Origin: Symsagittifera roscoffensis
Taxonomy: Eukaryota; Xenacoelomorpha; Acoela; Convolutidae
DNA: 64,000 nucleotides
Assembly: GCF_963678635.1 (NCBI RefSeq)
Contig: NC_087062.1
Coordinates: forward strand, 23,166,370 to 23,230,369
Reading direction: 5' to 3'
In this document: positions 42,459 through 52,550 of the stretch, piece after piece
Position numbering within the stretch: position 1 is the first letter of the stretch
Layout of the letters: the number at the start of each line of letters is the position of its first letter
Made by a program: the position numbers and the translations under genes
Notes under the pieces: model-generated
Databases searched by the model: none
What the model was told of the DNA's origin: nothing
What the model saw: only the letters and a program-made list of their open reading frames with translations

Positions 42459-42932
42459 TTATTGTACATTACAGTTCTCAACAGACATAAAGTCTCCAAA
42501 AATTTGGGACAGTTCTTTGAATTTGTTCAAAGTATAGTTGACATAGGCAACTTGTTTCATAGCTTCATTCTCTTTTGCGGTGAAAAGTCGATTCTGAATG
42601 TAGGGAGGTTTGTTAACATTGTTGATCGTGACACAAACGTTTCTTTTTTTGTAAGTTACTATGTCATACACTTTATTGCAGTTGGCAAGCTCCTGATCCA
42701 AAGTTGACTCGTTGTCAGAAGTGAGTTCCAATATAGGAACGAGTCCAAGGTTTTCAGCATCGTGAATTACAGTATTTATAATTGCCGTGATTATTTCTCC
42801 TTCTTTTTCACCAAGATAGACTTGCTGTTTTTTTTTCGAGTTGTCACAACTCATTTTTCTTGAATAGTTGAAAGCAGGGTTCAAAATGAATTTTCCCCTT
42901 GTAGGATTTTTGGGACCAAGCAAATCTCCCAA
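42459..42932 (-). CDS. Unrecognised Polinton protein, 157 codons
   Basis: The continuous minus-strand frame from MGDLLGPKNPTRGKFILN includes YLGEKEGEIITAIINTVIHD, LELTSDNESTLDQELANCNK and a C-terminal NKFKELSQIFGDF. A third-copy homologue on the plus strand at 61172-61610 retains most of this sequence, so it is a real gene. The upstream part before GDLLGPKNP may lie further left across an intron, because a CTTGAATTCTC context rather than a clear ATG block precedes it. Mixed alpha/beta composition, no membrane segment, no known motif. Confidence 0.55.
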   Translation of the reverse strand: MGDLLGPKNPTRGKFILNPAFNYSRKMSCDNSKKKQQVYLGEKEGEIITAIINTVIHDAENLGLVPILELTSDNESTLDQELANCNKVYDIVTYKKRNVCVTINNVNKPPYIQNRLFTAKENEAMKQVAYVNYTLNKFKELSQIFGDFMSVENCNVQ

Positions 42933-43358
42933 TTCTTGTTTGATTTTTTTGAGAATTCAAGGTAATTGGGACTAGTGTCTTTTCTTGAGTACATTTTCAA
43001 TAGGAGAACAGACTGATCAGATGAAGAGAAATGAGAGAAATGAGTTTGAGATTAAATTAAATTGGAAGTAAACAATATGAGTCATTCACTTAACCATAAA
43101 AAGAAATAGAACTATAATTGGAATTTTTGAGTAAAATTTCCAAATATGGAATTGTGTAGGTGTTATTGTTGCGATTTAAATCCACAATTCCCAGCAAAAA
43201 TCAAGGTTTCAGATGGCTGCAGCTATGTGCCAAGCTCTTCCCAGCTTTTATTCAGATTATTGTCAAAAATCGCTACTTATTTCCGTTTCCATTGATTTGT
43301 ACGAAAAAATTACAGTAACCAACAATTTTTTGTCTCTACCCACAATTCTTACTGTTTT
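42933..43358. other. Polinton intergenic sequence
   Basis: No gene is seen. It is conserved in inverted orientation at about 60780-61170, including CCCAGCAAAAATCAAGGTTT and AGCTGCAGCCATCTGAAACC-type blocks, so it belongs to the shared element backbone and may be regulatory. Confidence 0.5.
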
Positions 43359-43652
43359 TTGGAAAAATGTAAGTTCCACACACTTCTGATTGGTTCATCT
43401 TTCGATCAAATTTTACAACGAGTGGGTAATTTTCATTTCACATACCAAATTATCGATTGTCTTTACACTCTGTTCAAATTCAGATTTTATTCGAATGTTA
43501 TTTCATCAACTGGTGAAGATTTCAATCAACTTGACCGCGCTGTTCATCACAATTTGAAATGGAAAGGAGCAAAAAAATGCCAAGTGTTGCAAAGAAAAGA
43601 CTGTTACGCAAGAAATTCAAACGTCACCATTTATGTTCTAACCAGAAACTAG
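43359..43652 (+). CDS. Small unrecognised plus-strand Polinton protein
   Basis: The 97-codon frame contains FHFTYQIIDCLYTLFKFRFY, NVISSTGEDFNQLDRAVHHN and LKWKGAKKC, ending VTIYVLTRN. The inverted copy at 60525-60760 keeps SNVISSTGE, LDRAVH and LKWKGA in frame despite nucleotide changes, which argues for a real coding past. It is one of only two plus-strand genes in the element. Function unknown. Confidence 0.45.
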   Translation: MEKCKFHTLLIGSSFDQILQRVGNFHFTYQIIDCLYTLFKFRFYSNVISSTGEDFNQLDRAVHHNLKWKGAKKCQVLQRKDCYARNSNVTIYVLTRN

Positions 43653-43839
43653 CAAAAAACCCAGAAACTAGCAAAAATATGAACATGATTTGTTAAAAAT
43701 AATTGACTGTTTTATTGATAGTTATGGATTTGTAAATAGTAATCATGTCAATTTTTCAATAAAAAATTTTCAATAATCCATCTATTTTCTCTCATATGTT
43801 TACAAAATTACCAAAAATTTCGAAGAAAAACCTCACCAA

Positions 43840-44250
43840 TGTCAAAAAAATTGCAAACGTTTTTCAAACATCTAAGAAAGATGTAACATTTTTTTTTGAT
43901 TTTCAAGAAGTTGCGAAAAATGTTTCAATTTTTTTAACAAGTTGTAAAAAATGTTTCAATTTTTTTATGACAAGACGCGAAAAGTGTTTCACTTTTTTTT
44001 ACAAGATGCGAAAATTGTTTCAATTTTTTGAACAAGATGCAAAAAGTGTTTCATTTTTTGCCTACAAATGCGAAAAGTGCGAAAAGTGTTTCACTTTTTT
44101 CGACAAAATGCGAAAAGTGTTTCACTTTTTTCGACGAAATGCGAAAAGTGTTTTACTTTTTTCGATAAAATGCGAAAACTGTTTCAATTTTTTCCACAAA
44201 GTGCTAAGGGTATGTAAATTTTTTGACAAGATGCAAAAACCATTAAGTAA
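43840..44250 (+). repeat. ~33-bp minisatellite (GCGAAAAGTGTTTCACTTTTTT)
   Basis: About ten units of the type TGCGAAAAGTGTTTCACTT plus a T-run and GACAARA are arrayed. Each unit is itself nearly palindromic (AAAAGTG...CACTTTT). The long open frame across it (43796-44296) is a Phe/Lys-rich by-product. An inverted, diverged array at about 59870-60250 marks the same place in Polinton 2. Confidence 0.85.
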
Positions 44251-44459
44251 CTTTTTAGTTGTGTACAATTTTTCTAGTGTTTTTCCAAAAACGTAAGCAA
44301 AAATTATTCGAGTTTCTTAACATATGTGCGAGTTCGGAGCACTAAATTAAGTTCTTATTGTTTTTCAATTGTTTACCCTGAACCTCTCATCTATTCTCAT
44401 AATTAAAATGAAATTAAAGAAATTAATTAATTACAGAAAACAAAGTCAAAACCAAACAA

Positions 44460-44976
44460 CAATTATTTACAAAAACAATCAATCAAAGAACTGTCGAGCA
44501 GCAGAAGAGTTCTGGAGGTTCTATATAGAACGCAGAGATGGACGAGGTTCCCTTACTGGTGGTTGTTGTGGAGCTGGAGGTGTCATTGTTTCTGAGAAAC
44601 CCTCATCTTCATCTATTGTGATGGGGTTTTCGAATGATCCTACTTCCTGCCAAGGAAAGAGGAAATCGTCGACTTGTTGAGCTACAATTCTTGATTCAGA
44701 AATCTAGGGGTAGTTCATTCCCACATGATCAGAAACTTCCTCCATCATTTGCATTGTTCCAAGTTGGTTCTCTGTGATGGGAACTTGCATCATATGATGT
44801 TCGTTAAAATCCCTTCGCATCACTTCCACCATGTGCCAGACTTGGATTGGGATGTCCATTCGTGCCAGAAAAACTCCAGAGACTGTTTCTCGCACTTGAA
44901 TTTGTACTAGATCAGGCGAAAATTCTAGAGAGTACATGAGGTTGCTGTTTTGAACTGAGAAGATCATTTTGAGCAT
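44460..44976 (-). pseudogene. Unrecognised acidic Polinton protein
   Basis: The minus strand from MLKMIFSVQNSNLMYSLEF contains DLVQIQVRETVSGVFLARMD, VWHMVEVMRRDFNEHHMMQV and MQMMEEVSDHVGMNYP, with a stop there (TAG at 44704-44706). The same frame continues with VDDFLFPWQEVGSFENPITI, DEDEGFSETMTP and a C-terminal SSAARQFFD. The inverted copy at 59136-59640 has the same TAG and the same continuing frame. A stop common to both elements with conserved peptide beyond it suggests readthrough, a splice event or an ancestral mutation. No known domain. Confidence 0.5.
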
Positions 44977-45699
44977 TAAACTGAGTTCAAGAGTAAAAAC
45001 AAGAAAAAGCTGAGAGAGGGGTAGTTGACGGAAGATAAGTTAAAATTAAGTTATTTAGAGCTGAGAGAGGAGGTAGTTGACGGTAGTTAAGTTGAAAATA
45101 AATTTTTTTTTAGTCAGGGGTTAGGGGTACCCTGAACTCGAAAGTTTGGGTTTGACCAATCAGAATTGACTTTCCTTATGTGGATTGTAGTCCTGTTCAA
45201 TCAGATTTCAGCTTCTGTTTATGGCGTTTTGGGATAAAACTCGCGTTCAATCGGAAACAAAGCTCCATTTTAGGTATTGCCGTTTCCAATCACAAAAATG
45301 TTCATTTTTGTTCTTGTTGTTGTATCCGATCAGAGAAATTTTTAAGGACTTAAATCTTCCAAATAAGTAAATATATACACAAAAGCAATTGCAAAAGTAA
45401 TTGACGAAAAGTTGTTTGCAGTAAAAATAAGAAATATTGCTGATCTAAGTAACAAAAGAAAGAAAATTAATAAAACTAACATTTAAATAATAAAACTAAG
45501 TTAATTGAATTTTTTTTTTGTAATCATTGAGAAATTGCTGAGTTTTGAGTAGATAGTCAAGCTCCTTAATTTTTATGTAAATTTGGGAGGTTAACTCAAA
45601 GTTGACGAAATTTTCAAAGCAAACCTCTGGAAATCTGATTCCAAACCGAATCAAGCAGGATTAAGAACTTTGAAAATCCTTAAAGAAATGAAGGAATAA
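44977..45699. other. Polinton intergenic region with promoter-like duplication
   Basis: A roughly 45-bp unit (GCTGAGAGAGGGGTAGTTGA and following) is duplicated at 45011-45055 and 45061-45105, just upstream of the minus-strand gene at 44976. Several ATTGGTC/CAATCAG boxes follow (45155-45300). The region is conserved in inverted form at 58880-59130. It is likely a regulatory region; no gene is seen. Confidence 0.45.
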
Positions 45700-46119
45700 A
45701 GAACTTTACAAATTTGGGTATTGGGTAGGATATAAAATTTTTTTCCTTGTGAGGCGTAATTCAGCCGTAAGTTTAAAGCCTTGATATGCAGAATTTGGAT
45801 CAAAAGTAAACTCTGTGATTCAGTAAGTTTTTCTGAGGAGACCTTGACTTATTCGGGTAACTCTATTTTGCACAATAAAGACGTTCAAAAAATTATGAAA
45901 AAAGTAAGAGTCAACATCAGTTACGTCAATAAGAAAATCAATTGGATTTTTTTCCTTTTCCTGGTAAAGTAACTCGAGAAAACTCAAATGTTTTTGATAG
46001 ACAATTTTTGCATAATGTTTGAGGTTTTTTAAAAATATAAAACAGTAAACAGTTATAAATAAAAGAAAACTCAATTCTAATTGGTTGATTTTCTCTAAAT
46101 AATAGTAAATAAAACTCAT
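45700..46119 (-). pseudogene. Unrecognised Polinton protein divergent from polB
   Basis: The minus strand reads LLYQEKEKNPIDFLIDVTDV, then DSYFFHNFLNVFIVQNRVTR and ISQGLLRKTYS, followed after a frame change by LTAELRLTRKKILYPTQYP. The inverted copy at 57860-58300 preserves PIDFLID, FFHNFLDVFFVQNRV and LFRETYSI with synonymous-like differences, so it was a gene. It is transcribed away from polB. The first frame begins with a hydrophobic segment that may be 5' sequence rather than protein. Function unknown. Confidence 0.45.
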
Positions 46120-46328
46120 TTCATTCTGATTTCTTTTACGTTGAAAGCATTCGCTCTATAGTTTGTATAACTACCTGAAAATATTTTCAAATTTTTTCAA
46201 CAATTCAAAGTAAGTATAAATATTTTTTTTTAAAAACTTTTTGGGACATTTTAAATCTCCCAGTTTTGTAGGTACCATATCCTTTTATTTAGTTTTGCTA
46301 CAAGCTAAGTCTTCCATTTTTTTTTCAG
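46120..46328. promoter_or_regulatory. Divergent intergenic region upstream of polB
   Basis: About 200 bp separate the minus-strand gene and polB. A poly-T/AG (TTCCATTTTTTTTTCAG, ending 46329) sits right before the polB ATG and looks like a splice acceptor or initiator. The arrangement is conserved in inverted orientation at 57663-57860. Confidence 0.45.
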
Positions 46329-49300
46329 ATGCCAGCACTCAACAGGAAAGAGAAAGTGAAAGGCGAGGATAGTGGTAAAGAGTACAGAAGAGACAATGCG
46401 GCTCGACATCGCACGAGTTCTGTGCGAGCAGTTATTTCTTGTCCGGAATGTAATTATTGTACATACAACCAGCAAGAAATGAATTATCATGCGGCCGAGA
46501 AGCATGCCCCATCAACTTCCAAGCAATCAACGGTTTGTTCGTCTTACCAGCAGGAGTTTCCGAGTTACTAGTCTCTCCAACAGTCCAACAGCATCGGAGA
46601 AAAGAACATGGGGCGAAACAACGGAAGCCAAGTGATACGGTGGCAGACTTGAACAAGATTGTGGAGGAGAAAGGGAATGCTGGAGAGAATTTCAAAGAGG
46701 AAGTGAGTGATTGTCAGCATTTCCTGGTGGACACTGAGATGGAGAATGGGAGGCATAAGTTATTTAAATTTCAAATGTCAAAATTTGATACCAAAATTAT
46801 CAACGAGAAGCTTGAAGAAGCCTTCAACAAGCTGGATTCCGCTGCAAAAATCTTTTTTGCTCTTGGATTTGTTCTCCATAATGTCGAAACAGGAGAATAC
46901 CGGTATTATTATGCACACGAAAACAATACTTTGTTCGAAAAATCGCATTTACTGTGTACCAAAGCGGATTTGATTACAAAAAAGGGAAAAACTGAAAAGT
47001 TTGATATCGTGGAGCAATGCACCCAAGAACGTCAGAACACAAAGTGGTGGTTCAAAATGATCACAAATGTCACTATTTTTGCTGCATTACTGAAAAACAT
47101 CCGAATGTGATGTCCAGACTCTTTCTTGCCTGAACCTTTTCTACGACATACGCAAGTAAACTGTCTTTTATCGAACAAAGATAAAAAACCATACAAATAT
47201 CATCTTTGTCTTTTCCGTGCGTTAACAATGTATTTGCATGGCCATATTAACCTCGATGTTTATACATCTCAGCTGTTTACAGAGTTTATATCAAAATCTG
47301 GATACGATCCGAAGAATTTTCGTGGAGTGTCAATCAATGATTTACCTCTTGTAGAGGGAATAGTTGATCGAAACATGTTCATTTACAATTTTGACATTCA
47401 GGAAGCAGAATATGTTGGAGAATTATTGAGGCGAAGTATTGGAAATTTTGAAAAAACAGTGAAAGTTCTAAGATTCAACAACCATATCATTCACACGAAT
47501 GATATTGATTTCTTCTTCAAGTGTTTCCGATGTCCTAGCTGTGACTGTTTTTTCAACAGATCAGACAACTTCAACAGACATCTTCTAACGTCTAAAAATA
47601 GAGTGCGACATATTTATCCAAAAAATGTATATACACTTCGAGAAACGCTATTTGAAAAGTTGGAAGGTTTCAATATACCAATTTCGAAAGATAGCAAACT
47701 AATCAGCAACAAGCCATTTTCAATTTTGAGACGATTTGTGTTCCATCAGACGAACTGAAAGCTACCCAAATTACAACCTGGATTGGAAAACACGTTCCAA
47801 TATCTGAATCAAAATCTTCGAACCTGATAGATGAACCATTTTTCTTTATAAAAAAGGATCCGCAAAAGCTTATTATCGGTTTTGTAATCAAACTCGAACT
47901 AAATTTCATGATGTTGAAAGAATAGTGAATGATCGGATGACGAAAATTTTCCAAGAGTTGAATGAAAGACGTCCAAATCATCCAACTGAAAATTTTGAAT
48001 ACGAAGAAGAATGTAAAGAGGATACAGAGGTAACTGATAAGTCAACTTTTTTGAGAATGCAGAAAAATCAGCTGATTGATTTGAAACAAAATCTGGAGAG
48101 ATAGGTTAACACGTTACCTGTATTTGGGTTTAACAAGAGAAGATATGATCTGAACTTGAGCAAGCGCTATCTGATTCCCTACCTTATCGACGATAGAGAA
48201 GCTGAACCAATGGTTATGAAAAAAGCTAACGATTTCATATCCTTCAAGTTTGGAGAAATACAGTTTCTCGATATCATGAAGTTTTTGGGTGGAGCAACAT
48301 CTCTAGACTCCTTTCTTAAAACTTACAAAGCCAGTGAGACAACAGGCTTTTTCCTTTATGAGTGGTTTGACAGTTCAGACAAGCTCGAGAATGAAGAAAT
48401 ACCTCCATAGAAACCCTTTTTCAATAAACTGAGAAACAACAACCCTCTTGATAAAGACTTTAAGGGTTACCCGAACCTGAAGGCAAGCGGACTTGATGAG
48501 CAGCAAGTACTAAAGAAACTTCAAATCAAGTCAGTACCCGCATCTGGATGGGATAATTACAAATTTGTACAGGAGATTTGGGAGAAACATGGAATGATTA
48601 CATTTAAAGATTTTTTGCAGTGGTACAACAACAAAGATGTTGTTCCAACCCTTCATGCGGTGCAGAAAATGGTTCAGTTTTATCATCAGAAAGAAATTGA
48701 TATGTTAAAACTTTGATGTACTCTTCTAAATCTGGCAAATATTTGTCTGCACAAATCAACCAATGAAAAATTCTATTCTTTTTGCGAAAGTGATAGAGAT
48801 TTGACCGAGAAAATTAGAGAGGATATGACGGGTGGCACATCAATTGTGTTTACGCAAAAAGTTGTTGTGGACAAAACTTTTATCAGGGATTCATCAAATG
48901 TCTGCAAATCAATTGTAGGAATTGATGCGAGCCAGCTCTATCCCTATTCAATGTGTCAAGGATTGTACACAAGATGGGAGTTTGATTCCGATATGCAAAA
49001 ATTCAAGGCTAGACATAACCGATATTGCAATTTTGAGAACATGGTCATGTTGTACTAGTAGAAAACCAGAACAGAATGCAGAATTGAGAGCTTCCACTCA
49101 TCTGGAAATCAAAAAAATTGACTGTTTCAATGTAGATGGACATTGCGATCACTGCAAAATAGTGTTTGAAGCAATAGGATGCTATTACCATTTTTGTCTT
49201 TGCCAGGAGACTCGTCCAGGAGACTCGTCCCTCACTTAGCGATGAAGATATTGAGAGAGGAAACAAAACGAGAGAGATGGATGACTTGAGACGTGAGTAT

Positions 49301-50657
49301 ATTCGCGAAAAAAGATACAAAATCGAACAGAAGTGGGAATGTGAGTGGTAGCAAAACTTCAAAACGAACGAAAAAATAAAGAATCATATCCCATCCAAAC
49401 TTCCCTACAAAAGACCTCTCTTTACTGATTCTTTATTGGAAAAAATAAGAGATGGATCTCTTTATGGCTCTATTCAGTGTGACTTAGTTGTTCAAGATGA
49501 ACTGAAAGCAAAATTTTCTAACTTTCCTCCAATTTTCAAAAACACTGAAGTTGGAAGAAATGACATTGGGGAATTTATGCAAAAATATGGCATTGAAAAT
49601 GATCTTCTTAAGCATCCCCAGCGAATGCTAATATCTAGTTTCAAACTAGAAAAAGGTTCCATCATTACTCCTCTTTTCAATTTAAACATGGAACTTGGCT
49701 TACAGTGTACAAAAGTTTACCGCTTTGTACAGTATCTCCTTTGAAAATGAAATGCTTCAACAAGTTTGTTCAGTTGGTTGTTGATGCTAGAAGGGAAGGA
49801 GATGAGAACCCTTTATCTGGTGTTGTTGCAGAGACTATGAAGCTTTTAGGTAATTCATCCTACGGCTACCAGATAATGGACAGATCGAGACATACGATCA
49901 CAAAGTATTTGAATGATGAGAAAACACACAAAGCAATTAATGAACCACTCTTCAAACGATTGAACACCGTTCAGAAAGACTTGTACGAAATTGAGTTACT
50001 AAAGTCAACAAATGAGCACAAAGAACCCATAATAGTCAAACTTTTCATTCAGCAGTATGCAAAGCTGAGAATGCTTGAGCTTTACTACAATTTTTTTGAC
50101 AAAATATGTGATGTAAATAAGTTCGAGGAGTTAGAAATGGACACGATTTCGCTGTAATTAGCTCTTTTTGAGGAAAATTTGAATGATTTTATTCGTCCGG
50201 AGAAAAAAGGTGACTGGGAAATATTGAGAGAAAAAGATTGCAGAGATTCATTCAGAGCAGATTCAGAAACCAATTTTTTTTCCCAAGAACATGTTGTAGT
50301 GTTCACAAGAAGCACGATAAACGAGAGCCTGGTCTGTTCAAAGAAGAATTTAGGAGTACGGTGATGCTATGTTTATGCAGCAAGGCTTATTGTCGCTATT
50401 ACAACAAATCAGACAAGATGAAGTTTAGCAGCAAAGGATTGAAAAAAAGTATTCTAGAGGAATCCTTTGATGGTCCTACAGAAAAATACAGGAAAGTACT
50501 CGACGAAGCAATCAACTTGACTTCAACAAACAGAGGATTTAGAACCATTAATCATATGGTTGCTACATACGCGCAAACAAAAAAGGGATTGAGCTACTTT
50601 TACCCTAAAAGACAAGTTCAGGACGCCGGAATACACACAAAACCTTTTAACTTGTAA
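46329..50657 (+). pseudogene. POLB: Polinton DNA polymerase B, broken
   Basis: It starts at ATG 46329. An N-terminal C2H2 finger (CPECNYCTYNQQEMNYHAAEKH would be C-x2-C-x12-H-x4-H), a second finger region near 47540 and an LCLFRALTMYLHG segment precede the exonuclease domain. Exo I reads AIFNFETICV (expected Asp is Asn), Exo II reads FGFNKRRYDLN. Palm motif A is GIDASQLYPYSM (48918-48953), motif B GNSSYGYQ (about 49850). Motif C reads MDTISL followed by TAA (50140-50157), lacking the second Asp. A WECEW-containing nuclease-like insert lies between A and B. The end KRQVQDAGIHTKPFNL is complete. At least ten stops or shifts are present. Such enzymes replicate Polintons by protein priming. Confidence 0.88.
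49090..49352 (+). other. Restriction-endonuclease-like insert in polB
   Basis: Between motifs A and B lie DGHCDHCKIVFEAIGCYYHF and CLCQETRP, then a Lys/Arg/Glu helix ending KIEQKWECEW. The spacing and the GCYYH...C and WECEW blocks resemble the Vsr/PD-(D/E)xK-like module seen in some protein-primed polymerases. The copy in Polinton 2 (53161-53400 minus) preserves the same pattern. The module is recognised by pattern only. Confidence 0.5.
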
Positions 50658-50880
50658 ATAACTGATAGTGTATCAGCATTCAATTCAGTATTGATTAACT
50701 TACTGTAAGCTTGTGTTGAAATGATCATACGAAGCAGTGATTTATATACTTCATCTTTTGAATATAACTTTTTTTTTCAAAAAACATGATTTTTTCTCGA
50801 AGTTTTGTTAGATTTCAGTATAGCTTTAGATAGTTTTCTCGTTGAATCGAACCTATAAAACAATAATCAAAACATCTACA
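50658..50880. other. Polinton 3' spacer
   Basis: Short sequence between the polB stop and the right inverted repeat. No gene is seen. Confidence 0.5.
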
Positions 50881-51158
50881 CCGTAGAAATTAGCTAAGAA
50901 ACGCAAGTATCGACAAAATCGACCTCAAAAAATTAGGGCGCCAAAAATTTTTCTGAAACTTACCATCTGAAACTTTATCAACTGAAACCTACTATCTTAA
51001 CACATTGGGAGACCTATTCCCTATCTTAATACATTGAGAAATCTATAGCCTATGCTAATACATAGGGTGACGACCGGATAGTCTATAGCATATGTTAATA
51101 CATAAGGGTCGTCACCCACCCCCCCCCCCCCCCCACTCTCCCTCACACTTCTACTACT
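50881..51158 (-). repeat. Polinton 1 right terminal inverted repeat
   Basis: Reverse-complement partner of 30526-30800. It contains a C-run of about 18 at 51117-51134 where the left end has an interrupted G-rich tract, and ends CTTCTACTACT at the target duplication. Confidence 0.9.
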
Positions 51159-51164
51159 TATGAA
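51159..51164. repeat. Polinton target site duplication TATGAA (right)
   Basis: It is identical to 30520-30525 and directly adjoins the end of the inverted repeat. Confidence 0.92.
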
Positions 51165-51599
51165 CTTACCTGATATGTTGAATTCTATTAAATTGGAACG
51201 GAGGCGATTCTAGTTTCATTGATGTCTTTTTATTATAATTCAAGTTTAACCAAGTGTGACAACGTGTAAACCATATAAAACTATCTGGAAATCAATCTTT
51301 TCTATCCTTGATTGCGATGCTATTTATGTCGAATGCATTTTTGGTTTAAAAAAAGTCAGAAAAAATGGAAACAAGTGAACACAAAAGAAAGTTATCCTTA
51401 ATTGTATGTTTTCACACTGATAATAACTATAAATACCAATTAAATTTTAGCTAAGAGATTAACAGCGTCGATATCCTTAAAACTTTCATAACCCATCTGC
51501 TTCAATGCATCAACCAACAACCGTGGTAGCCAGACTGGAAGTTTGAAATGGTTAACCCTTATAATTCATTAGATCTTTCATAAGCTGAACAGGCAAGGA
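51165..51599. other. Flanking DNA
   Basis: No gene is recognised. It probably contains the 5' part of the retroelement whose gag follows. Confidence 0.4.
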
Positions 51600-52375
51600 T
51601 TGGCTCATTGCGTTCCTTGCAAGAGTACACTCACAGAAAGAAAAAATTGTAAAGGCTGCAGACGCAACGAAGCCCGCAGACCTTTAAAGGAAGGCTTTTT
51701 CCCTCAGTCAATGTGGAACGCAATCAATCTTAAAGCTGCGGAGTCTTCTTTTGCCAAAAAATCTCAGCAACATGACCTTCACTGAGATCCAATTTATGAT
51801 AGGAGACTACTGCAGAACTAGAAAACATGTGGTCTTTGATGAACGATTCAAATTCCTATCGACAAATCAGAATCAAGGAGAGTCCATGGACGACTTTCTT
51901 AGGAAATGCGAAGCTGCTCTGTATTGTATGCTTTCAGAACTTAAAACACCACTGATGCAAAAACGATATAGCACAAATAAACTCTATCTTGAGACCAAAG
52001 ATAAAGTCTCCAGACTCAAGATACTTAAGGAAAGTTGAGTTTAATCAGAAAAAAAATCTAACTGATATGCAATCTGTTGCAGAGTATAGTTATCAAACAC
52101 AGCATTTTGCTGGGAACTCTAAGGCTAAAATTAAATAAAGAATTGCATTCTATTCTGAATCAACCGTCAGAAAACCAGGAAAAGTTTATAGAGCTTACAG
52201 TGGTAATAAATCGCAATACCCAACTTGCGGAGTGAAGTCATATAGGGATAAAACTTCTCCTTCAAAGGGTAAGAAATGTACCTCATGTGGTAAAGTAGGA
52301 CACTTTGCAATAGAGTGTTAAAGTAAGTTAAGCAACAACAACCAGAGTAAAACATCATGCTGATTGGGGTCAGTT
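51600..52375 (+). pseudogene. gag: Retroelement gag with zinc knuckle, broken
   Basis: A Cys-containing N-terminus (51600-51785) leads by frame change to MTFTEIQFMIGDYCRTRKHV and DERFKFLSTNQNQGESMDDF plus an FLRKCEAAL block (51774-51935), a typical gypsy capsid core with the Q-x-GES-x-DF signature. Further frame changes lead to KCTSCGKVGHFAIEC (about 52276-52320), a perfect C-x2-C-x4-H-x4-C knuckle. A stop follows. It would package retroelement RNA. It is a separate, diverged family from the 18-kb provirus, possibly related to the pol remnant at 4880-7090. The 3' part is cut near 52551 by Polinton 2 sequence. Confidence 0.75.
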
Positions 52376-52550
52376 TTAGAGGGGGAAATTAATAGCTCTA
52401 AGAACGGAAATGGAAGATTTTTTGCATCAAGTCTTATCGGCAATTGTCGAGCATCTGGGAAAAGTTTGTATGGCCTTTTCTAGATGAGATGCTCGGACTC
52501 TAGAAGCATATGTTAGATGCGAACTCTACTTCAAAAGAACAGCTATTTGT
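52376..52550 (+). other. Gag-pol linker remnant up to Polinton 2 junction
   Basis: Coding-like plus-strand sequence (NGRFFASSLIGNCRASGKSL) follows the zinc knuckle and could be the start of a protease region. It stops matching any element at about 52551 where antisense polB begins. Confidence 0.35.

Larger units (their letters stand above)
30526..51158 (-). mobile_element. Polinton/Maverick element 1, 20.6 kb
   Basis: Terminal inverted repeats (30526-30800 and 50881-51158) begin 5'-AGT on both ends and are flanked by TATGAA. Inside are the hallmark Polinton genes: adenain-like protease, double-jelly-roll capsid protein, integrase, A32/FtsK-type packaging ATPase and protein-primed-type DNA polymerase B. 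All but polB and one small frame lie on the minus strand. The internal 3,344-bp duplication lengthens it; without that it would be 17.3 kb, within the usual 15-20 kb range. Almost every gene carries at least one stop or shift, so the copy cannot be autonomous. Confidence 0.93.

Noticed and set aside
43796-44296. 166-codon plus-strand open frame
   Set aside because: It is produced by the 33-bp minisatellite whose unit length is near a multiple of three; Phe/Lys-only composition, and it is not kept in the Polinton 2 counterpart.
46432-46756. Minus-strand frames opposite the polB N-terminus
   Set aside because: Shadow frames of the finger-bearing polB N-terminus; same shadows recur in the inverted copy.
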